Assembly: GCA_018873225.1 (NCBI GenBank)
Contig: JAEILZ010000008.1
Coordinates: 2,914,001 to 2,978,000 of the forward strand
DNA length: 64,000 nucleotides
Source: [Phialemoniopsis] sp. UDSM-2020
Taxonomy: Eukaryota > Ascomycota > Sordariomycetes > Thyridiales > Thyridiaceae
Reading direction: 5' to 3'
The number at the start of each line of letters is the position of its first letter. The stretch's first letter is position 1. Positions 45,862 through 57,460 of this stretch are shown one piece after another. The notes under the pieces were generated by a model. The model had not been told where the DNA came from. It worked only from the letters and a program-made list of their open reading frames with translations, and ran no database searches. The position numbers were made by a program, and so were the translations under genes.

Positions 45862-46257
45862 CTACTCGCAAGTGACAAAGTTGTGGCCCTTAAAATCAAC
45901 AGAAGACTTGCAAGCTAATTTGATATTATCAGCAAGATGGTAGTGACCTTAAGAGAACACGTAGGACACTTACTTCCGTAACGGATATCGCCTTGACCGT
46001 TGAGCCAATATTTACAAGCGACGCCACGAAGAATGGTGTTTGTGTTCCTTCTGGTGCATGCTTCGTCGACGTTGGCTAGAAGGTGAGCAACGATCAGTTG
46101 GAGTCAAATTACCCAGAACTTGAGAAGGAAACTTACTGCCTCCAATGTTGTAACGCGTAGTGTTCGCAATCCACTCTCCATTCGCAGCCTGAGCCCAGCC
46201 GTAAGTGGTGCCCGCAAGGGAAAGGGCAGTCGCTACGATGATTGAAGTGAAATGCAT
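45862..46257 (-). CDS. Small secreted four-cysteine protein
   Basis: Three minus-strand exons (46257-46137, 46075-45974, 45914-45862) encode 91 residues. The first exon gives a signal peptide (MHFTSIIVATALSLAGTTYG), and mature blocks include IANTTRYNIGGT, DEACTRRN, ACKYWLNG, GTCKSSVD and HNFVTCE. There are four Cys, enough for two disulfides. All three splice junctions have good GTAAG donors and TAG acceptors, and the spliced frame ends in TAG. A TATATAAA box is at 46378-46371. Small, secreted and Cys-containing, it is effector-like; no known family was recognised. It lies between the two NLR paralogs. Confidence 0.7.
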
Positions 46258-47430
46258 CTTGAAGGGGTTGTTGGAAACTATTGAAAGTAGTATGATAGTA
46301 GTGGAAGTGTTGTCTGATGTTCTGATGTTTTGCTATAAACTTTCTCAGGCCATGCAGGAGCTGGACGCCTTTATATACTTTTTGCCTCATGCCTAAGTCT
46401 TCAGCGAGTCTCTGCCGAATACCCACGACATCGTCCAAGAACTGATCTCGGACTCATTCCCACAGTCGTACCGATCCTATCGTCATCTAATGAACAGGCC
46501 AACTGAACATGAAGGAATTTGCAAGGACCCAAACACGAGGCTTAGCACAGCATTGTGGGTTTCACGACTCGGACTCCAGCTCGGATGAAGACGCTCCACA
46601 GTGCTCCCTGCAGCTGAAATGTAGGGCGCGACAGTTTGCCAGCGGCATTTACAACTTCACCCGAACGTAAATTGTCAGCTACGGATCATCCCGAATCCGT
46701 GTTACCATCGTGGCATTCACAGGGCCAACGATACCATTTGGTATGCAGGAATTACCCGGATATGCTGCAATGCGGCTCCTAACTGTGGGGCGGGTGAGAT
46801 GCACTCGGTGCTATGTTCCCCAAGATGGGTTCATAACGTCCGAAAATCTAGGCATTGCAGATCTCCTCCACTGCTGACGCTCCACAGTTATTGCTGACTG
46901 CGCGAAACTTTAAGTATACAGCCACTACATCCCATGAGACCTAATCCTTTAGACCGACTTTTCCGTTGTGGACCTCGTCTTGACAACTCAATGGTGCCCA
47001 ATGTTGCTCAAACTGCAGGGAGCAGAAAGACATCAGACAAGCGAACTTCGTATTCGAGGCTTTCCTCCAAGGATTTGCATCTGATCAACAAAGAAGCCTG
47101 CGCCGGCCTTCTTACGTGCCACGTCCTTCTTGGCGCTTTGGAAAGCTGGCAGACATCCTAAATTTGCCAGTTTAGGCGAGCCAGGCCTACCACTAGCCGA
47201 AAGTTGTATTCGTACTCTGCAAAGAGCCTAGGAGAAGAGTGTTCCCCATAACAATCGCTGTTAGATTGACTTGCTTTCGTTCTGAGGACTTGTGCTGCTC
47301 TATCTTCAGTGACCAGGGTTCACAAAGCGGCCCTAGCTTTGACGTGCGGTCTATGCCCTGACATATTGTTGAGAAGATGCAGATTTTTCATACTACACTC
47401 TGAGCACCATCCTGCATAGTCGTGTCATTT
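46258..47430. other. Intergenic
   Basis: About 1.17 kb. GACGCTCCACAG occurs twice (near 46589 and 46876). A 75-codon plus-strand ORF at 46934-47161 has no supporting feature. The right end is the 3' flank of paralog B. Confidence 0.35.
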
Positions 47431-50400
47431 TTAAAACCTCGACCCAATCGAGCTATTGATAACCGAAACCCCTCCCTTACGAGGACACAATATCGATCCA
47501 TTCGCTGTGATTCGCAAGAGCCCAAAATCGTGTAAAGGGAGCCAGTCGCGGGGAATAAAGAAATGTCTCTGAACCTCCTCCACACCGCCAAAGGACGGAC
47601 CCGTGTACCATGAACACACCCAGCAAGACTGATCGATGAACACAAACTTGCCGTTCCTCAGGACGTTCAATGGCATTTGAATCTGTGCTGCTACTTTGGC
47701 GGGAATAGCTAACGGACTGACTGAGTGGGTTGGGTCTGCTTTGACGTCGACAATGACGAACCGCGGCCGTAATCTGCGGGACGGCATCTTTCTCGAGATC
47801 CGGGCAAGTACGAAACTCTCAGCAAAAGTTGCCTCAACACTGTCGACTTCCTCCATGATGTCTGCCGGATCGCCATGAGGGCCGAGCTCTCTGTGCAGAG
47901 TCGACAGGTCAAATTGTGCAACTGAAGATTCCAAGTCCTGACTATGGCCGTAATGGAAAGTATCAGTTTCCTCAAGATCATGCTCCGTATGTATTGAAAC
48001 GGTGTCTGCAGTAAGCGACAGTAGGTGTCCCGGGGATCGAGGATGATAAACCCACTTCCGTGGTTTACCGGATGATCCGTACTCCCAAGTTGTCCTAAGC
48101 TGAAGCGACTCCAAAGACCAGATTTGGACGCAGCTTTTGAAGGCCACTAACAACAAATCGCGCCCCGATAGTAAGAGAAGCTGGCCGATGTTCTGCGATC
48201 CTATTTTGGGTTTGAATCTTTTTGCGACACTCCAGATACGCTGTCCTCCTCCGCTACTTCCGCGATGTACGACAGTGACTTTTCCAGATAATTCTGCGTA
48301 GCAAACACAGCTGCCATCTTCGCTAATGGCGAGGTGCTCGACGCTCATGCCAGATGAAGTCTGCCCGACAGAGAATCTTTCAGATGTCTCATAGTCAAAC
48401 ACTTCCACGGCGCCGTCTTCGTTACTGAGACAGACGACTGAAGATTGTGTCGCTGATGCCAATCGGAGAATTGGTACTGAGCTATCCGCGAATCTTTCGG
48501 AAGGCGCTTCCAACTGCCAATGGCCGCCATCTGTATCTTGGCTCTTGGCGGGATTATTGTTATCAAGGGCCGAAAGTCTCATGAGTACATTAGGCTCCCA
48601 CACGGTACAGTAGCTGGGGCAGATGCCTCGAATATCGTAAAGCTTCCTCCCGTCGCTACTAAAGCAAAAAGATCTTATCAGATCGTCCGATTTGAGTTGG
48701 TAGATCAGCGTGGAGCTCTCGTATTCAAAAAGCCTGATTGTACCGCCGGCTCCGCATATCGCATAGACCAAGCCATCGGGACTGCAGATGATATCGGATG
48801 GCATCTCCCCCCAAGCCGGTGGCTGTTCCTCATATGACCCATCCATGATGCTCAGCTTGAAGCTGTAGCCATCCATGAAGATGCCAAGTATCTCTTCACC
48901 GGAGGGATGCCATGAGACTCGTGAGACAAATGGCAGTGGCTCTGCAACTTGAAGGGGGCGCGGAGGACGCGCCAAGCGCCTGATAGGTGCAGCCTGAGAG
49001 ATGGACCAAATCGCAAATGGAAACCCTCTATATGCAACCGCAATATTTAGACCATCTGGGCTTATAGCCAGTGCGACGGGCGAGTTCAAGTATGTGCCTT
49101 CGATGGACTCAACATCACTCAGAAGCCGCGCGTGGACCATGTCCCATGCGCATTGTGCTTCTGAGGTGAGCTCCGCACGGAAGACGCAACGATGATCGGA
49201 ACCCATCAGGATATCTGTGTCGTTATCGACAAACTGCAAACACAGAGGCTGCATGTGAGGAGGGTTCGTGATAGACGACAGAAGAGCTCCCGTCTGCGGG
49301 CTCCAGATCTTGGTATGGGAGCTGCCATATGTCGCCAGCCTGTCGCCCTTGCTATTGAAGCATAGTAGAGAGATGATTTCGCCGTGCTCCAAAACATTGA
49401 CCTGATGCAATGTTACACAGTCCCAGATGATGACATTCCGATCAACGTTGCCCGCCGCAATATACCGCCCCGAGCAGCACATCGGCGTGGCCAGATGTTC
49501 GTTACCCAATGAAATTTTGGCCAGACAATCATCCCATTCCTCTGGTATGCCGTCGACTGTCATGGGCCTGGCTTGCTGCTTGCCGATTATGTTGTGAATG
49601 GGTGATGTGAGAGGACAAAATGGGGCGACAGTTTCATAGATGGACTGTGGACTTTGGGTGAGGCAGCTCCCGAACTTGCCCAGCAATTTCAATAAGTCGC
49701 GAGACCAGCCTTCGAGGACCTCAACTTTCTCGATCCCTTGAATAGTAGCAATGCTAGCGCTGTTCGCGCTTCGCCTCCTTCTCACAAACGTATCTAGCGC
49801 CTGGGAAGCCTCGACCAAGACCTCGAGGCGATCAAGCGAGGCTAGCACATGTATCCATGCCAGAACTGAGTTTTCTGTGAAGAACGTCACCAAGAGATCC
49901 AGCTGCATTTCACTAGTCTCGGCATCGTTGGCCGCCGTCAAGTGGTACGGCCACGATGTCGCGCGATATTCAAACAAGCCCGGGGACAAGCGCTGGAGCT
50001 TAGACCGTATCGACTTGTTGAGGAAAGAGCCCATGGATTGCTTGAACAGTTCTCCGTGAGCCACTAGGGCATTCAAAGAAAAGGGTAAAGTCGTTGTTGC
50101 CGAAAGGTATTCTCGAGCCGTTTGGTGTATCAGACCGATCTGGTTGCCTCGCTCCACAGCGATGAAATGACCACACAACCGGTTCACAGTCTGAGACATG
50201 TCGAGAAACCGACCGAACTCCGGTTCGAGAATGTCAGAAAGCTCCTCGGCCGAGAGTGCTCGACATGCATGTATAGCCCAAATAAGGAGCTGACGAGCTA
50301 AGTTCTGATCAGAAGGTCTTTGAATGTGCAGGATGTTGTCCTCCATACGTCTGTACAATCCGTCCATCTCAGAAGGAAGTTGAAGCAGCCTGTCCCAAAT

Positions 50401-52611
50401 ATCCGCCTCGGTATTGCAATCTTGGAGCTCTTCAAGGATTAGTCGAACCCAGAGAAAATTGTCATTCGATTCATCGAGGACCTTTTCAACTACCTCTTTT
50501 GTGATTGCTTCAGCCCAGTCATTGTATCTCAAGGCCTCTTCTACACAGTGTCTCATATCTCTCAGGTCTTTGTCAATCGAAAACTCTGATGTAGACACTC
50601 TAGAACCCGTTCTTTGAAATGCTGACAACAGACTTTGGCTCCATCTATTCGTGACCAGGACTTTAATTGGGACTTTCGATGTCTCGATATTTGACAGAAG
50701 CTCAAAGACATGGCTGGGCGAAGTAGATTCGTCGATACCATCGATAATCCAATGAAGGGGTGGAGAGGAGTCCATCTCGAAGAGAACGTTGACAAAGAGC
50801 TTTTTCCAGATGGACCTCCATTCGGAATCCTTAAACTTGTAACCGCCCTCTGCCATGGTTGTCAAAGCTCGGCGGAATGAGGGTAAATGTTGTGCAATCT
50901 GAAAAGCGAAAGCCTTGATGAGAGCAGCCATGCTTCGTTTGTTTTCATCGCCGGCTCTAAAGAAGAAATACTGTACCGAACCGTGTTGCTCAAGCAGGTA
51001 TTTGGCAATGAAGGAGGCAAGAACCGATTTTCCACGTCCTGGACGCCCATGTAGCATGAGAATCTCAGAGTGTGGAGATGACAGCCAATTGTGGACGCAA
51101 TTCTGCTCGAGGATCCATTGACATGTTCCGTCAATCCGCCGCTCAGAGAATAGATCAATATCGTGGTCAGTATCGGATGGAATGGAAAGTAAACTCCGGA
51201 GTCGGTCAAGATCTTGAGTTGCAAGATCTGTTCCTGCGTAGACGTATGGATTCAGTTTGTCTCCCTGGCCCACACGGTGGAACAGAAGCATACCTGCTGA
51301 ATTGTAGGACGACACCAGCGACTTCAAGGCATCAACAACGACACGATAGTTGGGATCCCCTGTGTTGTCGAACTTGCAGACACCATGGTGGTCGGCGTTG
51401 AGAGATCTCGAAACCTCTCCAGTGTACCCTAATTTTGCCGATTCGGGGTTTAATATGAGCTACAAGAATTTCAGTACTATCAACTCGAGTGTCGACACAA
51501 GATATACCGGCCTACCGCAGAAAACACGCCGAATGATGTACGAAGTGTTTCATAAAACGAGAAGATGTCGAGACTGTTGGCAACATGGCGAAATTGTTCG
51601 TTGACGTCGCGGAGAAAAGACGAAGCACCGTTAAGCTCCGAGACATATTGTTTTGAGGACCCGAAATTGACGGAAAGTACTCTATTCAGATACGGTGCCA
51701 GGTCTGAGCCACGATGGGGCGTGGCGAGGAAGACAACAGCTTTGGTAGAGCTCATAATAGACGAGTAACCCGGGTCAAGTTGCGCATCCAAATATGCCTA
51801 GGTGAGATGTTAGCTAAATATGTCATACATATGGCAAGAGTTTCGAAACGGTTGCCACACCTTTTTAAAAACAAGACCTCCCATAGAGTGGGTTACAAAG
51901 ATGATAGGTGCCTGAATGGGGTCTTGTGTCAGCACAGTAGATAGTTGAATACGGCAGGGGGCCGAGTTGCACAAACCTCTCCAAGATGCAACAATTCGCC
52001 TTCGCTGTCCCTGGCAAAGCGCATGTCATAAAGAAGATTCTTGGAAAAATCACTGATGCCTAATGAAGAAATTTGCGCAGAGGAGCGGAAGTGGGCATTA
52101 TATCCAAAAGTAAATATCCTGGCGTGTTGGATATCCACGTCCTTTGGTAGCCATTGCTGGGGCCAGAACAAGTCCGGTCTCCCATTCTTACACCATGTCA
52201 ACCTGCTGGATCCGCCGAGGCCGTGGATAAAGATGATGTCGGCAGTATGGTTACCAGTAGGGATGTAGATAGGTGAGAGACCGAGAGGGTCCAGCTTGCG
52301 GTCTCCTCGCAAGACTTTGGCCTCGTGAGGCTCAGGCAGGGCAGAGCCGCTAGAGGGTGATACCAAGGCGAGTGGACCACTAGGAGCCTCTCGGATGTTG
52401 AGTCCGGCGTCAGCTCGGCTATCGATAATAGCTGCGGATGATAGCGCTGGCCCGGCATCTTGTGAAGAAGGGCTGGGTCGACGATACTTGGAGAGAAACT
52501 TGCGAGAGAACTGTCCAGGCAATTGTATCAGTCACAGTCCTCGGCTGTACGCAGCGGGCTCTTAGAAGTCGGACCAGTCCCCGTTTGAGCGTCTGGAAAT
52601 GAACGTACCAT
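47431..52611 (-). CDS. NLR-type protein: alpha/beta-hydrolase - NACHT - WD40-like (paralog B)
   Basis: Five minus-strand exons (52611-52609, 52510-51977, 51911-51861, 51797-51516, 51459-47431) encode about 1,632 residues. Exon layout repeats that of paralog A: an ATG-only exon, a 51-nt exon carrying the nucleophile elbow THSMGGL (Ser188), and introns at matching places. The hydrolase domain shows FIHGLGGSSRLTW and LATPHRGSDLAPYL. The NACHT domain has Walker A GRPGRGKS (about 428-435), Walker B WIIDGIDE (about 527-534) and VLVTNRWSQ. The C-terminal half has degenerate WD40-like repeats (VIIWDCVTLHQVNVLEHGE, TKIWSPQTGALLSSI). The start is inferred from the conserved ATG|GT junction at 52609/52608. 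A nonself-recognition or cell-death role follows from the family. Confidence 0.88.
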
Positions 52612-53500
52612 GATTGCACATTATCTAATTCAGACATGCCATTTGGCTCCCACGGTTTCTCGACTACATGACGAGATGCACAAAAGCATGAGAAGGCAAA
52701 CGTTGTTTGCCCCGCAGCACTGTATTTGCGCCCGGCGCGTAGAATCTCGTGTAGCCGCCGCACATCTTGTGAACAGGGTTAGGCGGTCCAATCAGCTCCG
52801 ATCTGAGGCGGGGAACAGACAAATTAGATCTCATTCATTGCCATCTGCAGGCAATTATATGTTAAAATAATTCCATACTTAGCTATGCATCCTAAGCAGA
52901 CACGTCCCACTGCGCCTTAGCGGCCTCACTTTCATCATGCCTGCTTCCGGACCAGATGTGAGGTTGGAGTATCAAGCAGAGGCAAGGAGCATGTCTTCCA
53001 AACAAAGCGCACGAACGACGCAAACCATTACGGTGTGAATAGCTCTACATGTCGGAATGCATTGTCCAGGGTCACATTGAAAATAGTGAATTCTCCCGAG
53101 ATCATCCCAGAGACGGGTAACAGATCCTGTCCCACAAGAGATAGACTGTCCGCCGGATCCTGTGGGGCGCCTGAGAGTTCGGCCCGAACGTCCTGGCGCG
53201 GACATCCACCTTGAGATAACACTTCCGACCAGCAACTTCTAATTGCCAGTCACTGACAACACAGCTAGTCTCGGTATTCGCTGAGGTCCTCCAGAGCAGT
53301 GGACATCGACTCTTCCTGGATGGGAAGATCGGGGTTTGGGCCTCGATATTCTCCGCAGGCCATAACCTCGGAGCGAGATATACAGCACAACTTCGAGCAG
53401 TCACAAGCCACGATGTACAGCACGAGACGGTGCCAAACAAGCCAATCATGCTTCATATCAACAGTTCCATGACCCTCCTCTCTCATTAGCATCCCTCCAG
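52612..53500. other. Intergenic, divergent
   Basis: About 890 bases between paralog B and the aminotransferase gene. It should contain the unresolved 5' exon or leader of the aminotransferase. No further gene could be supported. Confidence 0.35.
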
Positions 53501-54892
53501 CATGCAAACTGCAACAAGACGACGTCCAACAAGTCCGTCCTCTTTCACCGCTCCCTCGAGAAGAAGTATCCCGTGGCCATCGGCGGTGAGGGCGTCTATC
53601 TCTGGACTTCTGACGGGCGCAAGATACTCGACGGGAGTAGTGGCGCCGCCGTGTCGTGTCTCGGCCACGGCAACCGGGAGGTCATCGATGCCATCTGCGA
53701 GCAGGCGCAGCAGCTCTCCTTTGCGCACACAGCCTTCTTCACCTCGTCGCCAGCAGAGGAGCTTGGCCGCCTGGTCCTGCGCCATAGCGGTGCGGGGGCC
53801 TTCGACAGGGTTCTGTTCCTCACGTCTGGCTCTGAGGCTGTCGAGTCGGCGCTCAAGCTGGCTATCCAGTACCACGTCTACAATGGACATCACCAGCGGG
53901 TAAACATCATCGGCAGGGTAAACTCGTACCATGGCAATACACTAGGTGCGCTGGCGGCGGGGAACAACCCGGCGAGGAGGGAAACATTTGCACCGGTGCT
54001 TGGAACGACTTTTCACCATGTTAGTCGGTGTTTCTACCAGGTTGACGGGCAGGACAGGACGGAGCAGGCCTACGAGGATGGTCTAATCGCCGAATTTGAG
54101 GCAAAGTTTGAACAGCTTGGTGCCGACACTGTAGCAGCCGTCATTGTCGAGCCGGTCGTTGGCGCTACGATCGGCTCGGTGCCAGCAACATCGACCTATC
54201 TCCCAAGAATTGTCGCACTCTGCAAACGTTACGGCATCTTGACAATATTTGACGAGGTCATGTGTGGCATGGGTCGCATCGGCACGTACCATGCGTGGCA
54301 AAGCCTGGGAAACGTGGCGCCCGATATGCAGACAATTGGCAAGGGCCTAGGTGCCGGGTATCAACCGCTCTCGGCGGTGCTCATGGCCGAGACCGTATCG
54401 AAGGTTTTCGAGAAGTACTCGCGGGGCCCCAAGGCTTTTCTCAGCGGGCACACGTTCCAGGGCCACCCCGTCGCGTGCGCAGGAGCACTGACGGTGCAGA
54501 ACATTCTCTTCCGGGACAACCTCATTGCGCGCTGCGAGAGCCTGGGGCAAGTGTTATATGAAACTCTATCAAAGGGCTTACCGGGGGAGTGGAAGCAGCA
54601 TGGCGGCAAGCTCCGTGGCCGGGGACTCTTCCGGACGGTCGATTTCGGGGACATGGGGAAGCGCTATGGCGGTGCTTTGGCGGGCGAAGTATCGCGATGC
54701 TCCTTTCAGCTTGGGGCGGCAGTTTACCTGTGCTCGCCAGTGGTTGATGCGATCCTGCTATGTCCACCATTTGTGGCTACAGAGGAGGAGATACGGACGC
54801 TGGGCCAGACGCTGATATTGGCTTTGAGTCAAGTCTTGCTGTCTAGAGAGCAAGCTGTGATGATCAAAGATGCCCCGAGGAGTAACATCTAG
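53501..54892 (+). CDS. Class III (PLP-dependent) aminotransferase, 5' end unresolved
   Basis: The frame encodes about 463 residues from 53501, after a CCTCCAG acceptor. The family-like sequence starts at SNKSVLFHRSLEKKYP. No ATG exists in frame between the upstream stop at 53363-53365 and the conserved region, so an upstream exon is expected but was not found. Markers are GRKILDGSSGAAVSCLGHGN, LTSGSEAVESALKLA, SYHGNTLGALA, the PLP-binding Asp in IFDEVMCGMGRIG and the Schiff-base Lys in TIGKGLGAGYQPLSA. Family members transfer omega-amino groups from ornithine, GABA, beta-alanine, taurine or diamines. The following gene is a P5C-type aldehyde dehydrogenase, which would oxidise the semialdehyde product. 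Substrate is inferred only in outline. Confidence 0.85.
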   Translation, partial: HANCNKTTSNKSVLFHRSLEKKYPVAIGGEGVYLWTSDGRKILDGSSGAAVSCLGHGNREVIDAICEQAQQLSFAHTAFFTSSPAEELGRLVLRHSGAGAFDRVLFLTSGSEAVESALKLAIQYHVYNGHHQRVNIIGRVNSYHGNTLGALAAGNNPARRETFAPVLGTTFHHVSRCFYQVDGQDRTEQAYEDGLIAEFEAKFEQLGADTVAAVIVEPVVGATIGSVPATSTYLPRIVALCKRYGILTIFDEVMCGMGRIGTYHAWQSLGNVAPDMQTIGKGLGAGYQPLSAVLMAETVSKVFEKYSRGPKAFLSGHTFQGHPVACAGALTVQNILFRDNLIARCESLGQVLYETLSKGLPGEWKQHGGKLRGRGLFRTVDFGDMGKRYGGALAGEVSRCSFQLGAAVYLCSPVVDAILLCPPFVATEEEIRTLGQTLILALSQVLLSREQAVMIKDAPRSNI

Positions 54893-55364
54893 CTTAGGAC
54901 GCTGTAATGTACCTATTGCTGTCTTTCTTTGACTTTTCGTCTCGTCAATTTACTTGTTCAGAGGATACCATAGACGATGACGAGCTTGAGCAGGTGGTCT
55001 ACAATAAAGTCTATTCTGTAGCAAAACCTAATTACGTGGCATTCCGAGTTTAAGTCGATACGATATGATGTTTGCGGTTCTCCACAAGACTTGCCTTGTA
55101 GCCTGCATATTCAGTAGAGTGCGTGGCTCCGACCTAATGCACATCATCCTGTTAGCTTGGAGCTGTTCGCGCCGAAGTTGTCAGTGCTTCGCCCACTGCT
55201 AATGTGGGACCTCTCGGAAGCGTCTCTCCTGCGTGGACGCACGTATTTAACGATTTCTCTATAGAGAGTACCTAGTATCGTGAGTATTGACTGCAGTGTC
55301 CCGAGCGAGCATATCGATAACGTCTGGTTGCTGACTTTGCTGCAACAAGCTATCACCGTCGAAC
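54893..55364. other. Intergenic
   Basis: About 470 bases between two plus-strand genes; promoter of the aldehyde dehydrogenase. Nothing recognised. Confidence 0.35.
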
Positions 55365-57460
55365 ATGGCTGCACTCAATGGAAGCGCCACACTTGGCACT
55401 TTTACTGTCCCTACCGTCCGCAATGAGGACTTCGTAAGTCCCAAGTGAATCTACGGCTGGAATTTGACCATTTAAATTTTAGTCTTCTAATTAAAATTAA
55501 TTCTTTATTAAAATAAGTAAAAACTAGCTCTTACTTTATTACCTGAATGTATTCTAACCATGTGGTGACAGGTCTCATATGGCCCAGGCACGACGGAGCG
55601 GAAATGTCTCATCGATGCTCTCGCTTTAATGAAGCAGCAGATGCCATTCGAGGTCCACCCGAACGTCAATGGTCAAGATGTAGGTATCTAATGTCCGTAT
55701 ATTGAGCTATGGCATGACTAACTAGCCAACGTCAAGGTTGTGGGCACTGCCAGCGAGACACAGGAGAGCCCTTTTGACCACAAGTCTGCGCTAGCAAAGT
55801 ATTCTCACGCCACACCAGAGCTGGTGGTTACGGCCATCAAGGGCGCTCTAGAAGCCAAGGAGCAGTGGTCGCGAACGTCTCTGCACGACCGGGCCGCGAT
55901 CTTCTACCGCGCTGCCGCCATGATCAAGGGTCCCTACCGGTATCAGATGATGGCGGCAACCATGATAGGTCAGGGCAAGAACGCATACCAGGCCGACATT
56001 GACTGCGCAGCAGAGGTGAGTACTGCACTAAGATTGCCGTATTTTGGACGAGTGAGCTGACCAATCCAGTCGATTGACTTCTTGACCATGTTTCCTTCGC
56101 TCGCAGAAGGGTTGTACAAAACCCAGCCCCCATTCAATGCCACTGGGGTATGGAAGTGTGTGGATCTGCGACTCTGGGAGAATCAACTGAACTGATGATG
56201 CTGACACAAACTCTACAGCCGGTCCGAGGTGCGGCCCCTGGATGGTTTCGTCTATGCCGTCTCGCCCTTCAATTTCACTGCCCTGGCTGTGAACTTGGTC
56301 CTGGCTCCTCTCATTGTGGGCAACGTCGTGGTCTGGAAGCCCAGCCCAGGAGCCATCTATTCGAGTTGGCTCTTCAACCACATCATGATAGAAGCGGGTC
56401 TGCCGGCGGAAGTCGTGCAATTTTTACCCGGCGATGCTGAGGTCGTCACCGACGCCGTGTTCAAGAGCCGCGACTTCAGTGGTCTTCATTTCACCGGTAG
56501 CACGGCCGTCTTCCGTAGCCTTGCTCGAAAGATCGGCGAGAAGATGGACTTTTGGAAGTCATATCCTCGGATGGTGGGAGAGACAGGTGCGTTTTCAACC
56601 CTGGCTAAGATTCTTGCTTCATTCTTTCTTCAAGCTAACATGAATCTCGCACTCCAAAGGTGGGAAGAACTTCCATCTGATCCACCCAACTGCAGACCTG
56701 CGTCACTCTGTGCTCAAATCAGCTCGGGCTGCCTTTGAGTATCAAGGTCAAAAGTGCAGCGCACTCTCCCGCATTTACGTGCCATCTTCCATGGCTTCAG
56801 ATTTCAAGAACCAGCTCATCAAAGAGACCGAAGCTCTGACCATGGGCGACAAGTTCACCGACTTTATGGGCCCGGTTATCAGCCGGTCCGCATTTGACCG
56901 CGTAGCACGGTACATTCGAGAGGCCAAGGCAGCATCTGAGATTACAATACTGGCGGGAGGCGCTGTCGATGACTCCCAAGGATACTACATCAGGCCCACG
57001 GTCATTGAGACGAGCGATCCTCGGTCGAGATTCATGAGCGAGGAGGTCTTTGGGCCTTTCGTGTGTCTCTATGTCTACAATGATGCTGATTTCGGGCCGA
57101 AACTATTCAAGCTCATTGACGAGACCAGCGAGTACGCGCTGACTGGAGCCGTCTTTGCCAAGGACCGGCAGGCTATTGTTGACGCAACTGAGGCGTTAAG
57201 GTTTGCCGCTGGCAACTTCTATATCAAGTAAGTTTGGTCATGGTGAAGTCTGACGTTTATGTGAACTAACCGAGACTCTCTACAGCGATCAATGCACGGG
57301 AGCCATGCCTGGGCATCAGCCTTTTGGAGGATCGAGGGCGTCCGGAACAAATGACAAGGCAGGCACGGCAGGTTTGTTGACACGGTTCGTGTCGTCAAGG
57401 ACGATCAAGGAAGGTTTCACGATACTTGATGACATTCTTTACCCGTCCAATAAGGACTAG
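55365..57460 (+). CDS. Aldehyde dehydrogenase, delta-1-pyrroline-5-carboxylate dehydrogenase type
   Basis: Seven exons (55365-55433, 55572-55679, 55737-56015, 56070-56155, 56219-56586, 56660-57227, 57286-57460) encode 550 residues, the usual P5CDH length. Motifs are FVYAVSPFNFTALAVNL, VWKPSPGAIYSSW, GLHFTGSTAVF, the general-base Glu in MVGETGGKNF, the catalytic Cys in YQGQKCSALSR, EEVFGPFV and HQPFGGSRASGTNDKAG. P5CDH oxidises glutamate semialdehyde to glutamate with NAD in mitochondria; no strong presequence is evident here. It may be a cluster-specific paralog acting on a related semialdehyde from the adjacent aminotransferase. Intron 1 is unusually long (138 nt) and AT-rich. Confidence 0.92.

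Noticed and set aside
46589..46888. GACGCTCCACAG direct repeats as ends of a mobile element
   Set aside because: Copies are direct and short, with no inverted ends or target-site duplication.
46934..47161. 75-codon plus-strand ORF
   Set aside because: No secretion signal, domain or splice support; probably chance.
52934..53500. ATG near 52939 followed by GTGAGG as first exon of the aminotransferase
   Set aside because: It would need an intron of about 550 nt, far longer than any other here, and the peptide has no family match.
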